In this document: positions 33,266 to 42,493 of the stretch, piece by piece | How the letters are laid out: each line of letters opens with the position of its first letter | Numbering within the stretch: the stretch's first letter is position 1 | Assembly (NCBI GenBank): GCA_964518905.1 | Contig: CAZFJL010000006.1 | Coordinates: forward strand, 35,883 to 99,882 | From: RDYZ01 sp964518905 | Lineage (GTDB): Bacteria; Cyanobacteriota; Cyanobacteriia; Cyanobacteriales; Geitlerinemataceae | Direction of reading: 5' to 3' | Length of the DNA stretch: 64,000 nucleotides | Made by a program: the position numbers and the translations under genes | The notes under the pieces: generated by a model | The model's database searches: none | Told to the model about the DNA's origin: nothing | What the model saw: the letters and a program-made list of their open reading frames with translations, nothing else

Positions 33266-36200
33266 ATGTCAATTCTGCACGGTAGTTGGCTCGAATCCGA
33301 TCGAGCATTGTTCGTCTGGAGCGAGACGTGGCGATCGCGTGGGGAGCAACCAACGGAGATAGCTGCCGATCCACTAGTGCCGAATCATCCCGCCGCACTA
33401 TCAGCGGCGGAACTGTGGGATTTTTTGCGATCGCCAACGACATCACTACAAGCCGTGGTCGGACGTTGGGGCGATCTGCGTGAGCCGATCGCGGCGCTCA
33501 ATGCGATCCTCAGCTATGAAGCCTCACACATTCAGTCAGGTGTGAGCGATCCAGATCCGAGTCATCCGGATCAGACTTCAGCTCAACAGACAGACGAGGA
33601 CGCCGCAGATATCACGAATCCGCCAGAGGTCTCCGTCAATCATCAAACCAGTCGAGACACCGATCGCGAAGCCGAACTCGATCGGCTTGATGATGTGTTG
33701 GTCTCGATCAAGGGGATTACGCCTGCGGTCAAAATCCTCTGGCTACCGACAACGGTAACGCATGGGGAAAAGGGGCAAACCGTCGCGCCTCAAGCATCAT
33801 TCCTTGATGATGATCCATCGCAACCGCCCGAAAACCTTGATCTGCAACCCTGGCAAGTCCAAGGCTTTATCCTCAGTTCTGAGTTAGCCCTGTCGCTGCT
33901 CACGGCGCTGCCGTTGGGCGGGACGGGTGACGCGATCGCCTTTATCGGAGCCGATCTGCGCTTTTGGTCGCATGTGGCGCGATGGACGTTGGATGTGATC
34001 GCACGCGGCAAGATTGTGCCGGAACTGCAAACGGGCGGCGATGGCGTCTTGACGGCGATCTGGCGTCCGCTGCTCGATAGCGCTCGGGATAGCGATCGAC
34101 GGGTCGAGTTCGGGCGTGCCATGCCCCTAGCAGCGAGGGCGACGGAATTGAGCGCGGCGAGCACCCAGCCCCCGGCGCGGAATGTCTTGATCGGCTGTCT
34201 CAATGCGATGATCGACGCCCGAATGCGGCAGCTTATCGCCGATTGCACTCCCCCCTCGGCCAATAGCGTCGTTAAAGCCTGGGCTGCGGCGCTGATGTCG
34301 CCCGGTGATCGACGGGTCGCGATCGACCTCAATGCCGCCGCTCCTCTCGCACAAACCCTCACCACCTGGACGGAGCCGGTGCGAGCGGTGCTCGATGGGC
34401 ATGCTGATTTCCGCACGGCGATCGCGATTTCGCCTCCCCATCCAAAACAAAATTTTTGGCGCTTAAGCTACGGGCTTCAGGCGATCGATGATCCCGACTT
34501 TTTTGTCGATGCGGGCGTCATTTGGAACAACCCGGTCGATCGCCTGACGATCGAGGGACGCACGATCGATCGACCCCAAGAAACATTTCTAAGCGGGCTA
34601 GGGCGTGCCGCCTCGCTCTATTCCTTGATCGAGATGAGCTTAGATGCCGCGCGTCCGATCGGCCATAAACTCAACCCGATCCAAGCCTACGAATTTCTCA
34701 AAAGTTACCGTTGGCGGCTGAGTGAAAACGGTCTCGGTGTGATCCTGCCCGAGAGTCTCGCGAAGGCCGAAACCTGGTCGAGCCGTCTGGGGTTGAGTGT
34801 GCAAGCCTTGCCGCCGCAGGGAAAACGCCTGGGGTTGAACGGGCTGCTGAATTTTGAATGGGAGCTGACGATCGCCGGTCAAGCGATTTCTCAGGCGGAA
34901 TTTACGCGGCTGATTTCCCAAGGTAGCCCGCTGGTGGAGGTGAATGGAACCTGGGTCGAGCTGCGGATGGCCGATGTGCGGGCGGCGAATGCGTTCTTTT
35001 CCCAGCGCAGCGATCGCACCCTATCGCTCGAAGATGCCCTGCGTATGAGCAGCGGCGAAACCCAGACGATCGACAAGCTGCCGGTGGTCAACTTCGAGGC
35101 GTCCGGCGCGTTGCATGAACTGCTCGACACGCTCACCGGCAAACGCACGATCGAACCCGTGACCACCACCGCCGATTTTTGCGGCACGCTGCGCCCCTAC
35201 CAAGCGCGGGGCGTCGGCTGGATGCGCTTTTTGGAGCGCTGGGGTTTGGGTGCGTGTTTAGCGGATGACATGGGGTTGGGTAAAACGATCCAGACGATCG
35301 CCTTTTTGCTGTCATTGAAAGCCGAGGGCAATCTAGATGGCCCCGTGCTGCTGATCTGCCCGACATCAGTGCTGGGGAACTGGGAACGCGAAGTGCGGAA
35401 GTTTGCCGCGAATTTCACCGCCATGATCCACCACGGCGACAAACGCGCCAAGGGCAAAGCCTTCGCTCAGGCGATCGCCCAGGTTGACCTCGTGTTAACC
35501 AGCTATGCCTTAGCGCAGCGCGATTTGAAACTGTTCGAGGGTGTTGCGTGGCGATCGCTCATCCTCGATGAAGCGCAAAACATCAAAAATGCTGGAGCGA
35601 AACAGTCCCAGGCCGTGCGCCAGATTCCGGCTGATTTTCGCCTTGCGTTAACCGGAACACCCGTCGAAAACCGACTGTCGGAACTCTGGTCAATCCTCGA
35701 TTTTCTCAATCCGGGCTACCTCGGAACCCAAGCCTTTTTTAAAAAGCGCTTCGTCCTGCCGATCGAGAAATACGGCGACACCGACTCGCTCAAAACCCTG
35801 CGATCGCTGGCGCAACCGTTCATCCTGCGCCGCCTCAAAACCGACAAAACCATCATCCACGACCTGCCCGAAAAGCAGGAAATGACGGTCTTTTGTCCGC
35901 TCACCGATCGCCAAGCGCAGATCTACCAAAAAACGGTCGAAACCTCATTGGCGACGATCGAGTCCAGCCAGGGCATCGAGCGCCACGGCAACGTGTTGGC
36001 CTTGCTCACGAAGCTTAAGCAAATTTGCAATCATCCCGAACTGCTCGGCCTCAAAGGACGGAAGCAAAAGCCGGTAATTGATGACTCGTTTGCTGATCCG
36101 TCCGGTAAACTTCAGCGCCTCGAAGCCATGCTCGATGAGGTGATCGCCGAGGGCGATCGCGCCTTGATCTTCACCCAGTTCGCCGAGTGGGGCAAACTGC

Positions 36201-36652
36201 TTCAGCCCTACCTAGAACAGCGTTTAAACCGTGAGGTGTTTTTCCTTTACGGCGCGACCAAACGGGTACAGCGTGAGGCGATGCTCGATCGTTTTCAGCA
36301 CGATCCCCAAGGCCCGCCGATCTGCATTTTGTCGCTCAAGGCGGGCGGTACGGGCTTGAATTTAACTCGCGCCAATCATGTGTTTCACTTCGATCGCTGG
36401 TGGAATCCTGCCGTAGAAAACCAGGCCACCGATCGCGTCTTTCGGATCGGCCAAACGCGCAACGTTCAGGTACACAAGTTTGTCTGTAGCGGCACGCTAG
36501 AGGAACGCATCCACGACCTGATCGAAAGCAAGCAAGCCCTGGCCGACCAAGCTGTTGGGGCGGGTGAATCGTGGCTGACTGAGTTGGATACCGACGGGCT
36601 GCGGAATTTGCTGCTGCTCGATCGCACGGCGGCGATTTCATCGGTGGATTAG
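33266..36652 (+). CDS. SNF2-family DEAD/DEAH-box helicase
   Basis: 1128 residues from the ATG at 33266 (the frame is open 26 codons upstream without family sequence). An N-terminal region of about 600 residues carries an acidic, variable insert (TSAQQTDEDAADIT near 110-150) and a cyanobacterial SNF2-associated domain. The ATPase core follows: DDMGLGKTIQTIAF (Walker A), LLICPTSVLGNWERE, ILDEAQNIKN (Walker B), LTGTPVENRLSELWSILDF. The second lobe has LIFTQFAEWG, LSLKAGGTGLNLTRANHVF, DRWWNPAVENQATDRVFRIGQ. It translocates on double-stranded DNA and probably displaces proteins or RNA polymerase (RapA-like role); the biological target is unknown. Confidence 0.93.
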   Translation: MSILHGSWLESDRALFVWSETWRSRGEQPTEIAADPLVPNHPAALSAAELWDFLRSPTTSLQAVVGRWGDLREPIAALNAILSYEASHIQSGVSDPDPSHPDQTSAQQTDEDAADITNPPEVSVNHQTSRDTDREAELDRLDDVLVSIKGITPAVKILWLPTTVTHGEKGQTVAPQASFLDDDPSQPPENLDLQPWQVQGFILSSELALSLLTALPLGGTGDAIAFIGADLRFWSHVARWTLDVIARGKIVPELQTGGDGVLTAIWRPLLDSARDSDRRVEFGRAMPLAARATELSAASTQPPARNVLIGCLNAMIDARMRQLIADCTPPSANSVVKAWAAALMSPGDRRVAIDLNAAAPLAQTLTTWTEPVRAVLDGHADFRTAIAISPPHPKQNFWRLSYGLQAIDDPDFFVDAGVIWNNPVDRLTIEGRTIDRPQETFLSGLGRAASLYSLIEMSLDAARPIGHKLNPIQAYEFLKSYRWRLSENGLGVILPESLAKAETWSSRLGLSVQALPPQGKRLGLNGLLNFEWELTIAGQAISQAEFTRLISQGSPLVEVNGTWVELRMADVRAANAFFSQRSDRTLSLEDALRMSSGETQTIDKLPVVNFEASGALHELLDTLTGKRTIEPVTTTADFCGTLRPYQARGVGWMRFLERWGLGACLADDMGLGKTIQTIAFLLSLKAEGNLDGPVLLICPTSVLGNWEREVRKFAANFTAMIHHGDKRAKGKAFAQAIAQVDLVLTSYALAQRDLKLFEGVAWRSLILDEAQNIKNAGAKQSQAVRQIPADFRLALTGTPVENRLSELWSILDFLNPGYLGTQAFFKKRFVLPIEKYGDTDSLKTLRSLAQPFILRRLKTDKTIIHDLPEKQEMTVFCPLTDRQAQIYQKTVETSLATIESSQGIERHGNVLALLTKLKQICNHPELLGLKGRKQKPVIDDSFADPSGKLQRLEAMLDEVIAEGDRALIFTQFAEWGKLLQPYLEQRLNREVFFLYGATKRVQREAMLDRFQHDPQGPPICILSLKAGGTGLNLTRANHVFHFDRWWNPAVENQATDRVFRIGQTRNVQVHKFVCSGTLEERIHDLIESKQALADQAVGAGESWLTELDTDGLRNLLLLDRTAAISSVD

Positions 36653-36658
36653 AGTCTT

Positions 36659-36776
36659 ATACGAAATCCGGTTCTGTATTAGAAAAATAAAGAACGCCTA
36701 TGAGCACTGAGCGGAGTCGAAGTGCGGTGTTCGCTCAGAGCGGCGATCTAAGTCTGTACACAGCCGGATTTCGTAT
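36659..36776. mobile_element. MITE-like element with TACGAAATCCGG ends
   Basis: 118 bases directly behind the helicase stop. ATACGAAATCCGG at 36659-36671 is inverted exactly at 36764-36776, and pairing continues imperfectly to about 19 bases. The interior holds a REP-like core GAGCACTGAGCGGAGTCGAA. No coding capacity. TA-type flanks (TTATAC and GTATCA) are possible. Confidence 0.7.
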
Positions 36777-36786
36777 CAGAAGTTTC

Positions 36787-36819
36787 AGAAGTCCGACTTT
36801 TCCAAAAAGTCGGACTTCT
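36787..36819. terminator. Perfect 15-bp hairpin of the AGAAGTCCGACTT family
   Basis: AGAAGTCCGACTTTT pairs with AAAAGTCGGACTTCT around CCA. It sits between convergent genes (SNF2 helicase and glycosyltransferase) and may terminate both, although the U-run is inside the stem. A related palindrome is at 37880-37911 and a half copy at about 18288-18303, so it is a dispersed repeat as well. Confidence 0.65.
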
Positions 36820-36836
36820 CGCCCTCCACCGTCGCA

Positions 36837-37838
36837 TCAGTCGCCAAAGGTGATGCGATAGAGCAACGACTCCGTATCAAACGGCTTCGGATAGCGCCGC
36901 ATCATGTTCACCAAAAAGTTATGCGGCAACAGCAAAATCGCCACCAGTTTAAACGCCACCTTCCAGATCACCCGCCGCCGCAACAGCGTCGGGTCATACC
37001 ACAGCGCCAGGAACCAATAGCGCACCCCGGTTAGCGCCCGCCGCCGATCGCACCCGGCGTCGATCGTCTTGTAGGTCAGATATTTATAACGATGCCCGAG
37101 GCAGATCCGGCGAAGCGGTTGCACCGAAGCCGGAGCCGCCGCAAAGGCTCGCGCGATCGTCCGCAAGCTTGATCGCTCCATTCGCCAGACGTTAAACGAC
37201 GAGGATTGCGACGACACCCGATACAAAATTTGCGGCTTGGGAACGACGACAAACTCGAAGCGCTGCGCTAGCCGTAACCAACAATCCCAATCCTCTGACG
37301 GCGGCAAACTCGGATCAAATCCGCCAATCTCAACGATCGCCGATCGTCGCACCAAAATATTCGACCCATTGCCAATAAAATCGCTGTACAGCAGCTTGCG
37401 AAACACATCGCCCTCAAAACTAAGCTGGGGGCCGTGGCGCAAAAACTGACTGGTTTCGTCAATGTGATCCGTCCAGCTATAGGCCACCGCCGCCCCCGGA
37501 CGCGCGATCAACGCGGCAAGCTGATCGGCGAGCTTCTCTGGTGTCCACAAATCATCGGCATCAATAAACGAAATATATTCACCCCGCGCCAGTTCCAGGC
37601 CGCGATTGCGACTAACCGCCTGTCCCGCATTCGCATAGGAAGCCACCTGTAAGCGCGGCTCCCCGATCGCCTGCAAAACCGCCACGGTGTCATCGATCGA
37701 ACCATCATCGATCGCCAGGATCTCAATATTGGTGTGGGTTTGTCGCTGCAATGAGGCGATCGTTTCGCCGATCGTCGCGGCTCCGTTATAGACCGGGATA
37801 ATGATCGAAATCAGCGGCGATCGCGATGCGTCTGTCAT
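36837..37838 (-). CDS. Family 2 glycosyltransferase
   Basis: 333 residues from the ATG at 37838, preceded by CGGAG; a GTG at 37868 would add ten. GT-A fold of the GT2 type: ISIIIPVYNGAATIGETI, then LAIDDGSIDDT, and the DxD-like metal site SFIDADDLW; the acceptor-side segment is PPSEDWDCWLRLAQRF. The C-terminal 100 residues are basic with two hydrophobic stretches (FKLVAILLLPHNF), so the enzyme may lie on the membrane. It adds sugar from a nucleotide donor to an unknown surface polysaccharide or lipid. It stands alone, without other polysaccharide genes. Confidence 0.88.
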   Translation of the reverse strand: MTDASRSPLISIIIPVYNGAATIGETIASLQRQTHTNIEILAIDDGSIDDTVAVLQAIGEPRLQVASYANAGQAVSRNRGLELARGEYISFIDADDLWTPEKLADQLAALIARPGAAVAYSWTDHIDETSQFLRHGPQLSFEGDVFRKLLYSDFIGNGSNILVRRSAIVEIGGFDPSLPPSEDWDCWLRLAQRFEFVVVPKPQILYRVSSQSSSFNVWRMERSSLRTIARAFAAAPASVQPLRRICLGHRYKYLTYKTIDAGCDRRRALTGVRYWFLALWYDPTLLRRRVIWKVAFKLVAILLLPHNFLVNMMRRYPKPFDTESLLYRITFGD

Positions 37839-37879
37839 AGTCTCCGTTCCATGTTCGGTAGAGTCCACGGGATGGGCGA

Positions 37880-37911
37880 GAAGTCCGACTTTGCCAAAAA
37901 ATCGGACTTCT
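37880..37911. repeat. Palindrome flanked by an 11-bp direct repeat
   Basis: A hairpin with arms GAAGTCCGA and TCGGACTTC around a T/A-rich loop. GGGATGGGCGA occurs immediately on both sides (37869-37879 and 37912-37922) in the same orientation. Same family as 36787-36819. The flanks look like a target-site duplication. It sits just upstream of the glycosyltransferase start and downstream of maf. Confidence 0.75.
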
Positions 37912-37947
37912 GGGATGGGCGATTATCTCCAGGCAATACGCAATAGT

Positions 37948-38619
37948 CTAAGCCGTCCAAAAGTTCTGCGGCGCATAGCCCAACTCGTTCAACATCTGCC
38001 GCAACAGCGGCAAACTCAGGCCGATCACGTTGCTATGACAACCCTCAATCTTCTCCACGAAGAATGCACCCCGTCCATCGATCGCAAAACAGCCCGCACA
38101 CCCGAGCGGCTCACCCGTCGCCACGTACGCCGCGATCGTCGCATCGTCGATCGTCGCAAAATGTACCCGCGTCACGGCACAGTTCACCAGCGTGACATTC
38201 CGCGCCGTATCGATCAGCGCGTGGCCGGTGTAGAGATCGCCCGTTGTGCCGCGCATGTCCTGCCAGCGGGCGATCGCCTCCTCCGGCGACGCGGGCTTAC
38301 CGTAAATTTGCCCACCGAGGGACAGCACCGAATCGCAGCCCAACACCAGGATCGATTCGGCGCGATCGCCACCGGTGGCAGCGGCGATCTGAGCCGGTGG
38401 CACGATCGTCTCCGGCTGCTGGCGAATGCGATCGGCGATGTGTTCCGCCTTGAGCTGCGCCAAGGTCTGCACTAGCGCCGTCGGATTGGTCAGCGTCACC
38501 TGGGACTCATCGAGATCACTCGGGCAGATGATCGGCTCAAATCCCGCATCGCGTAACAGTTGGCGACGGGCTGATGAGGCCGACGCCAGGATCAGGAGCG
38601 ATCGGGCTGGAATAGTCAT
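37948..38619 (-). CDS. Maf-family nucleoside triphosphate pyrophosphatase
   Basis: 223 residues. Maf proteins hydrolyse modified or canonical nucleoside triphosphates (dTTP, UTP and methylated forms) to monophosphates, a house-cleaning role. Typical motifs: LILASASSARRQLLRDAGF at the N-terminus, VLGCDSVLSLGGQIYGKP with the catalytic Asp, and the C-terminal GCAGCFAIDGRGAFFVEKIEG and NVIGLSLPLL. Slightly longer than average, through a segment near residues 60-90 (RQQPETIVPPAQIAAATGG). It precedes the glycosyltransferase on the same strand but they are separated by the palindrome described above. Confidence 0.9.
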   Translation of the reverse strand: MTIPARSLLILASASSARRQLLRDAGFEPIICPSDLDESQVTLTNPTALVQTLAQLKAEHIADRIRQQPETIVPPAQIAAATGGDRAESILVLGCDSVLSLGGQIYGKPASPEEAIARWQDMRGTTGDLYTGHALIDTARNVTLVNCAVTRVHFATIDDATIAAYVATGEPLGCAGCFAIDGRGAFFVEKIEGCHSNVIGLSLPLLRQMLNELGYAPQNFWTA

Positions 38620-38661
38620 AGGTTAGAGAATGAATAATCAACCGCGAATAATTAACAACGC

Positions 38662-38694
38662 AGACCTTTGAGGCTTTAGAAACCTCAAAGGTCT
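38662..38694. terminator. Hairpin after the psbP-like gene
   Basis: AGACCTTTGAGG (38662-38673) pairs perfectly with CCTCAAAGGTCT (38683-38694) around a 9-base loop. It lies 38 bases past the stop of the PsbP gene on the minus strand. There is no run of T, so it may be an attenuator, RNA-stabilising hairpin or repeat rather than a standard terminator. Confidence 0.5.
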
Positions 38695-38731
38695 CAATCC
38701 CCGCGATCCGTCTATTGCTGGATCGGGCTAT

Positions 38732-39280
38732 TTAATACACCGAGAACGATTGCGCGATGATTTTGAGCTGTTCGCCGTCTTTTTCCCAGCGGCGTTCCGG
38801 CGTGGAAACATTGAGCGTGAAAAGCTGACCGCGCGTGATCACGGTGCTAGCGAGGTTGTGGCGCTCACCGTCGGGCAAGGTGACGGCGTACTCGAACAGA
38901 TAGTAGGTGTGATCTTTGGCGTCGGTGCGGCTCGCCACGTTCACGAGTTCGGCGGTGCGTCCCGAATCCGGCGGCGCGATCGCAGTTTTCGCCAGTTCGT
39001 TGCCCACTTCGCTCGGGCTTCCCAGTTCGGCGATCGACTGCGTACCGCTGACGGGGTTGATCACGACGCTGACGTTTTCGCTACTTTCGATCAGATCGTG
39101 AAAAATCACATCCGGGGCGATATTGCTCGCGTCAATTTCCGTCCAGCCGTTAGGGTAGAAAAATTCGTAGCCATCGTAGGCATCCGTGTAATTTTTCAGG
39201 CCGCTGGTGGGCGAAGCCGAGCAGCTACTGAGGACGATCGCCAAGGTGGCACAGAGAAAGACCGCGAGTCGCTTCAACAT
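38732..39280 (-). CDS. psbP: PsbP-family (CyanoP) lipoprotein
   Basis: 182 residues with a lipoprotein signal peptide: LAVFLCATLAIVLSSCSAS, where the Cys after LSS is the likely lipidation site. The mature domain has the PsbP beginning NYTDAYDGYEFFYPNGWTEI, then VIFHDLIESSENVSVVINPV and the C-terminal HTYYLFEYAVTLPDG, RHNLASTVITRGQLFTLNVS and a terminal helix. CyanoP sits on the lumenal side of photosystem II and helps early assembly; it is not the stable oxygen-evolving PsbP of plants. Transcribed alone. Confidence 0.92.
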   Translation of the reverse strand: MLKRLAVFLCATLAIVLSSCSASPTSGLKNYTDAYDGYEFFYPNGWTEIDASNIAPDVIFHDLIESSENVSVVINPVSGTQSIAELGSPSEVGNELAKTAIAPPDSGRTAELVNVASRTDAKDHTYYLFEYAVTLPDGERHNLASTVITRGQLFTLNVSTPERRWEKDGEQLKIIAQSFSVY

Positions 39281-39330
39281 AACGGGAAAAATTCAGAATA
39301 TAAAGTAGGGCAAGTCCGGAGTTGAGATTC

Positions 39331-39365
39331 AATCAAATTCAATTCAATTCAATTCAATTCAATCA
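39331..39365. repeat. Short ATTCA pentanucleotide repeat
   Basis: About six tandem copies of ATTCA in the psbP upstream region, interrupted by AATCA at both ends. It directly abuts a MITE-like element. Probably variable in length between strains. Confidence 0.9.
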
Positions 39366-39366
39366 A

Positions 39367-39542
39367 TAGACCTCTTGCACGAATATCATTCCCTCTCCCT
39401 AAATCCCCTTCGACCAGCTCAGGGCATCGCCTCTCCCAGAGCGGGAGAGGGACTTTGAAAGGCAATATTTTTGATTTGGCTCCCCTTCTCCCTGCTTGGG
39501 AGAAGGGGCTGGGGGATGAGGGCGATTCATGCAAGAGGTCTA
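39367..39542. mobile_element. MITE-like element with TAGACCTCTTGCAYGAAT ends
   Basis: 176 bases. The left end TAGACCTCTTGCACGAAT and the inverted right end differ at one of 18 positions. Inside are palindromic blocks CTCTCCCAGAGCGGGAGAG, TTCTCCCTGCTTGGGAGAA and a REP-like CTTCGACCAGCTCAGGGC. An open frame crosses it on the minus strand, but it is made of repeat sequence and is not a gene. The remaining stretch to 40000 contains no gene that I can support. Confidence 0.75.
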
Positions 39543-39999
39543 ATAAATCAATCATCCCGGCGGATTCGCTGTTGCGATCGTACCCGATCGCGTTAATTCC
39601 GTTGCGGTTTATTTTGCAGATTTTTAATGAGGAGAGGGCGATCGCTTCGGCGCGTCGGTTTGGCCGACCACAGAATGCGTAATCGACTCTGAAAAAGCTG
39701 AAGGGAACTCTGGAGAATCGAAACGGGTCAAGGTTCTTGTGTAGTGGACAGATAAGAACCCGACACATCAGCCCATCTGCCATCCGCATCGATCGTTGAT
39801 GATTCATTGGTACAGACCTCAATTCCAGACCCTTTCCCGAACTGATAGAGCCCCTTTCTAGAACGCACTGAATCCGTAAATGTCAGGCTGACCGTGTTTG
39901 ATCACCCTTCCATTACCACCTTTCAGGGGCTCACGCATCCACCGCAACCCGCCTCGTTGACCGCATACACCTCCTCTCCAACTTAAGACAATCAAGATT

Positions 40000-41610
40000 A
40001 TGGCTAATAACGCATCTCTCTCCGGCATCCTCAATGCGAATGACCTCGCTACCGATGCAGCAAATTTTGGCGGAGCCGCCGCTAATATTCGGTTTGATGA
40101 GTATGTCGTCACGGTGGATCAAGACGGTGCTGCCGTCACCCTCGAAATCGACAACGCCGCCCTCGTGATCGATGCGCCCGACCTCAAAACAGGCGTAGAA
40201 TTTGCCCAGCCCGTGACACTACCGGCGGGAACCAAATCCCTGCGCGTCATCGTTGGACAAACGCTGGCCGGTGACGAAAACTATCGACTGACAGCACGTA
40301 CGAGCCTTGGTAATGTAACCCTCGCGTCACTCGGGGTCGCCTCCACCCAACAGCCCAACACCGGGCAAACCGTTAGCCTCTCTGGGATACTCGATGCGGG
40401 CGATCTGCTGGTTCCCGTCAACGCCACCACCGATTATTCGCTCGCGGATGAATACGTCGTCAAGCCCAATATCAGCGGCAACGTGACGATCGAAGTCAGC
40501 GGCGCAACTGGAACCGGTTTTACACCGAACTTGCAACTAATCGACGCGGCGGGCGTCATCACCGACGTTGTTGGAGCCTCTACCTCACAAGCCTTCAGCG
40601 CGAACAGTGCCACCCGCGTCCGGGTGCTGAACAATGCCGCAGCGCTCGGAACCGATGCCTCGGCGCAATATAACATCGCCTTTGCCGCCGACACCGGTAG
40701 CCTGACGGTCACCCCGATCGCCGCCATTAGCGGTAGCGGACAAATTGAGCAAAACACCCCAACCCTGTCCGCTGTTCCTGCCGCTAAATCTGCGGATACA
40801 GCCGCCTATCTGCGCTACAACAAAGGCGAAAATGGCAGCGCGGGTTCCACCGATACGACCGCACCGCTTAATGACTTTAACGGAATCGTCCTCTCAACTG
40901 GTGACGACGCGATCGACCTCGGCAACATCCCCGCCAACCTTGCTGGCGTCCTTACCGACCTACAAGCCGGTCTCAACGCCGACGGCTCGAACAACGCCGA
41001 TGCTCGCTGGATCATTGGCCTAGACGGTAACGACACCTTCACCGGAACCGCCGGTAATGACGCACCGATGACCGGTAACCTCGGCAACGACACCTTTAAC
41101 CTGGGCGCGGGTGCAGACGTCGCCGTCGCGGGTAAAGGCTCCGACATCATCAACGGCGACGCGGGCGACGATCAACTTGCGGGCAATGCGGGCAACGACA
41201 TCATCAACGGCGGTGATGGCGATGACATCCTCATCGGCGGCCAGGATGATGACATCCTCAACGGCGGCGCGGGCAAAGATACCCTCTCCGGCGATCTCGG
41301 TCGCGACTTCCTCACCGGCGGCAGCGAGGCCGATACGTTTGTGCTGTCGAGCAGCAGCGCCGTTGCTTCGGCAGCTTTAGCCGATGTAATCACGGACTTC
41401 ACCGCCGGACAGTCCGACAAGATTCAGATTAACGGTGTGGCAGGCTTCAGCGCCTTGACCCTCGAAGGCGTGGATCTGCTGATTGATGGTGCGCTTTCGA
41501 CGAATGCGACGGCGCTCAAGATCACGGCAACGGGTCAGTATGTCGGCGTGGTTGATGGCATTTCGCCGTTCAACTTGGCAGAACAATCGACGCTCTTCGC
41601 GTTTGCCTAA
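40000..41610 (+). CDS. RTX calcium-binding protein with two N-terminal beta-sandwich repeats
   Basis: 536 residues, no signal peptide. Two related domains open the protein: LSGILNANDLATDAANFGG with FDEYVV (from 6) and LSGILDAGDLLVPVNATTD with ADEYVV (from about 126), resembling pre-peptidase-C-type beta sandwiches. A linker of about 100 residues leads to RTX nonapeptides at about 340-450 (GNDTFTG, GNDIINGGDGDDILIGG, DDDILNGGAGKDTLSGDLG), then an RTX C-terminal region with DVITDFTAGQSDKIQI. Likely exported by a type I system to the cell surface or medium. No enzyme domain is visible, so adhesion or matrix function is likely. Export genes are not nearby. Confidence 0.85.
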   Translation: MANNASLSGILNANDLATDAANFGGAAANIRFDEYVVTVDQDGAAVTLEIDNAALVIDAPDLKTGVEFAQPVTLPAGTKSLRVIVGQTLAGDENYRLTARTSLGNVTLASLGVASTQQPNTGQTVSLSGILDAGDLLVPVNATTDYSLADEYVVKPNISGNVTIEVSGATGTGFTPNLQLIDAAGVITDVVGASTSQAFSANSATRVRVLNNAAALGTDASAQYNIAFAADTGSLTVTPIAAISGSGQIEQNTPTLSAVPAAKSADTAAYLRYNKGENGSAGSTDTTAPLNDFNGIVLSTGDDAIDLGNIPANLAGVLTDLQAGLNADGSNNADARWIIGLDGNDTFTGTAGNDAPMTGNLGNDTFNLGAGADVAVAGKGSDIINGDAGDDQLAGNAGNDIINGGDGDDILIGGQDDDILNGGAGKDTLSGDLGRDFLTGGSEADTFVLSSSSAVASAALADVITDFTAGQSDKIQINGVAGFSALTLEGVDLLIDGALSTNATALKITATGQYVGVVDGISPFNLAEQSTLFAFA

Positions 41611-41719
41611 GCAACGTTCGCTAAAACCGTGATCCGCCCGTAGCACAGGCGTCTCGCCTGTCCCGGCATAACCTGGCATCTCCTCGTTCCCACGCTCTAC
41701 GTCTACGGTATATATACAA

Positions 41720-41810
41720 GTAGGGTGGGCATTGCCCACCACGATTAATGTACGGTTGCACGACAAATATTCCATCCCTGGAAACATTGTCGTAATGCTG
41801 GGCAATGTCC
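41720..41810 (-). mobile_element. GTAGGGTGGGCATTGCCCACC element, copy A
   Basis: Begins GTAGGGTGGGCATTGCCCACC and ends with a decayed GGGCAATGTCC. The inner 50 bases (TTGCACGACAAATATTCCAT and on) match the reverse complement of 45738-45835 with few changes, so the two are opposite-facing copies of one roughly 98-base element. Around it, 41637-41720 and 41816-41863 contain other palindromes (GTAGCACAGGCGTCTCGCCTG and a CTACGC/GCGTAG type), and a half copy of the same family is at about 41933-41955. Confidence 0.75.
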
Positions 41811-41971
41811 ATATTCGCTGGACGCAGAGCGTCCCGACGGCATTCCTACGCGGAGCGTAGGAACGAGAGGAAAAGCGAGGAAATTCAACGAAATTTCTTC
41901 GCTTTTTTGCTTGAAAAGAATCCCAAATTTCGTTGGTGGGCAATGCCCACCCTACGGGTGATCGTTACCGA

Positions 41972-42322
41972 TTACGCTTCGACCCAGATTTCGCCGTTTT
42001 CGGTTTTCGCCGAAAATACCGGCAAATCTTGCTCCGCGCTCAGTTTGCCCATGATGTTACCGATGACGGGAGGGAACGGCGTCCAGGTGCTGGCCTTGCC
42101 GGTGCAGAGATTGAAGGCGCTGCGGTGAAACGGGCAAACGAGCTCGCCGTCATCGTTAATTTTGCCGGATTTCATTGGCAGTTTTAGGTGCGGGCAGGAG
42201 TTGGCGACGGCGTGGATTTTGCCTTCGTGGTGGATGAGCAGAACTTTTTGGTCTGCAACTTTAACAACTTTGCGGGCTCCTTCGGGGAGTTCGGATGCGG
42301 CTAAAACGTTGGTCCAGCTCAT
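41972..42322 (-). CDS. Rieske-type [2Fe-2S] protein
   Basis: 116 residues from the ATG at 42322; the frame is open upstream to 42460 but without family sequence. The cluster ligands are Cys43 and His45 in SCPHLKLPM and Cys63 and His66 in VCPFHRSAF, the bacterial Rieske-ferredoxin form. The start SWTNVLAASELPEGARKVVKV is typical of NirD/ferredoxin-like Rieske proteins. The domain is soluble, without a membrane anchor, so it is not the cytochrome b6f subunit. Role is electron transfer to an unknown oxygenase or reductase. Confidence 0.88.
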   Translation of the reverse strand: MSWTNVLAASELPEGARKVVKVADQKVLLIHHEGKIHAVANSCPHLKLPMKSGKINDDGELVCPFHRSAFNLCTGKASTWTPFPPVIGNIMGKLSAEQDLPVFSAKTENGEIWVEA

Positions 42323-42493
42323 GGTGTTTTGTTGAGGGGTTGATTTTAAAGGTTCGATCGCCAAACAGCGATCACCATAACAAAGCAGAAAATGCCTTGG
42401 ATTTGAGTTTACAGGCGACCGCGATCGGCTGGCGTACTGTACGCACCATAATTGAGGCAATTTCGTCGCGTTATTCGCGATCGCTCTGTGTTC

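Noticed and set aside
39349..39822. 157-codon frame on the minus strand
   Set aside because: It crosses a MITE with inverted ends and consists mostly of palindromic repeat sequence; no protein-like conservation visible.
41377..41943. 188-codon minus-strand frame with GNAHPT peptides
   Set aside because: It is built from GTGGGC and CTACGC repeat elements and the antisense of the RTX gene end.
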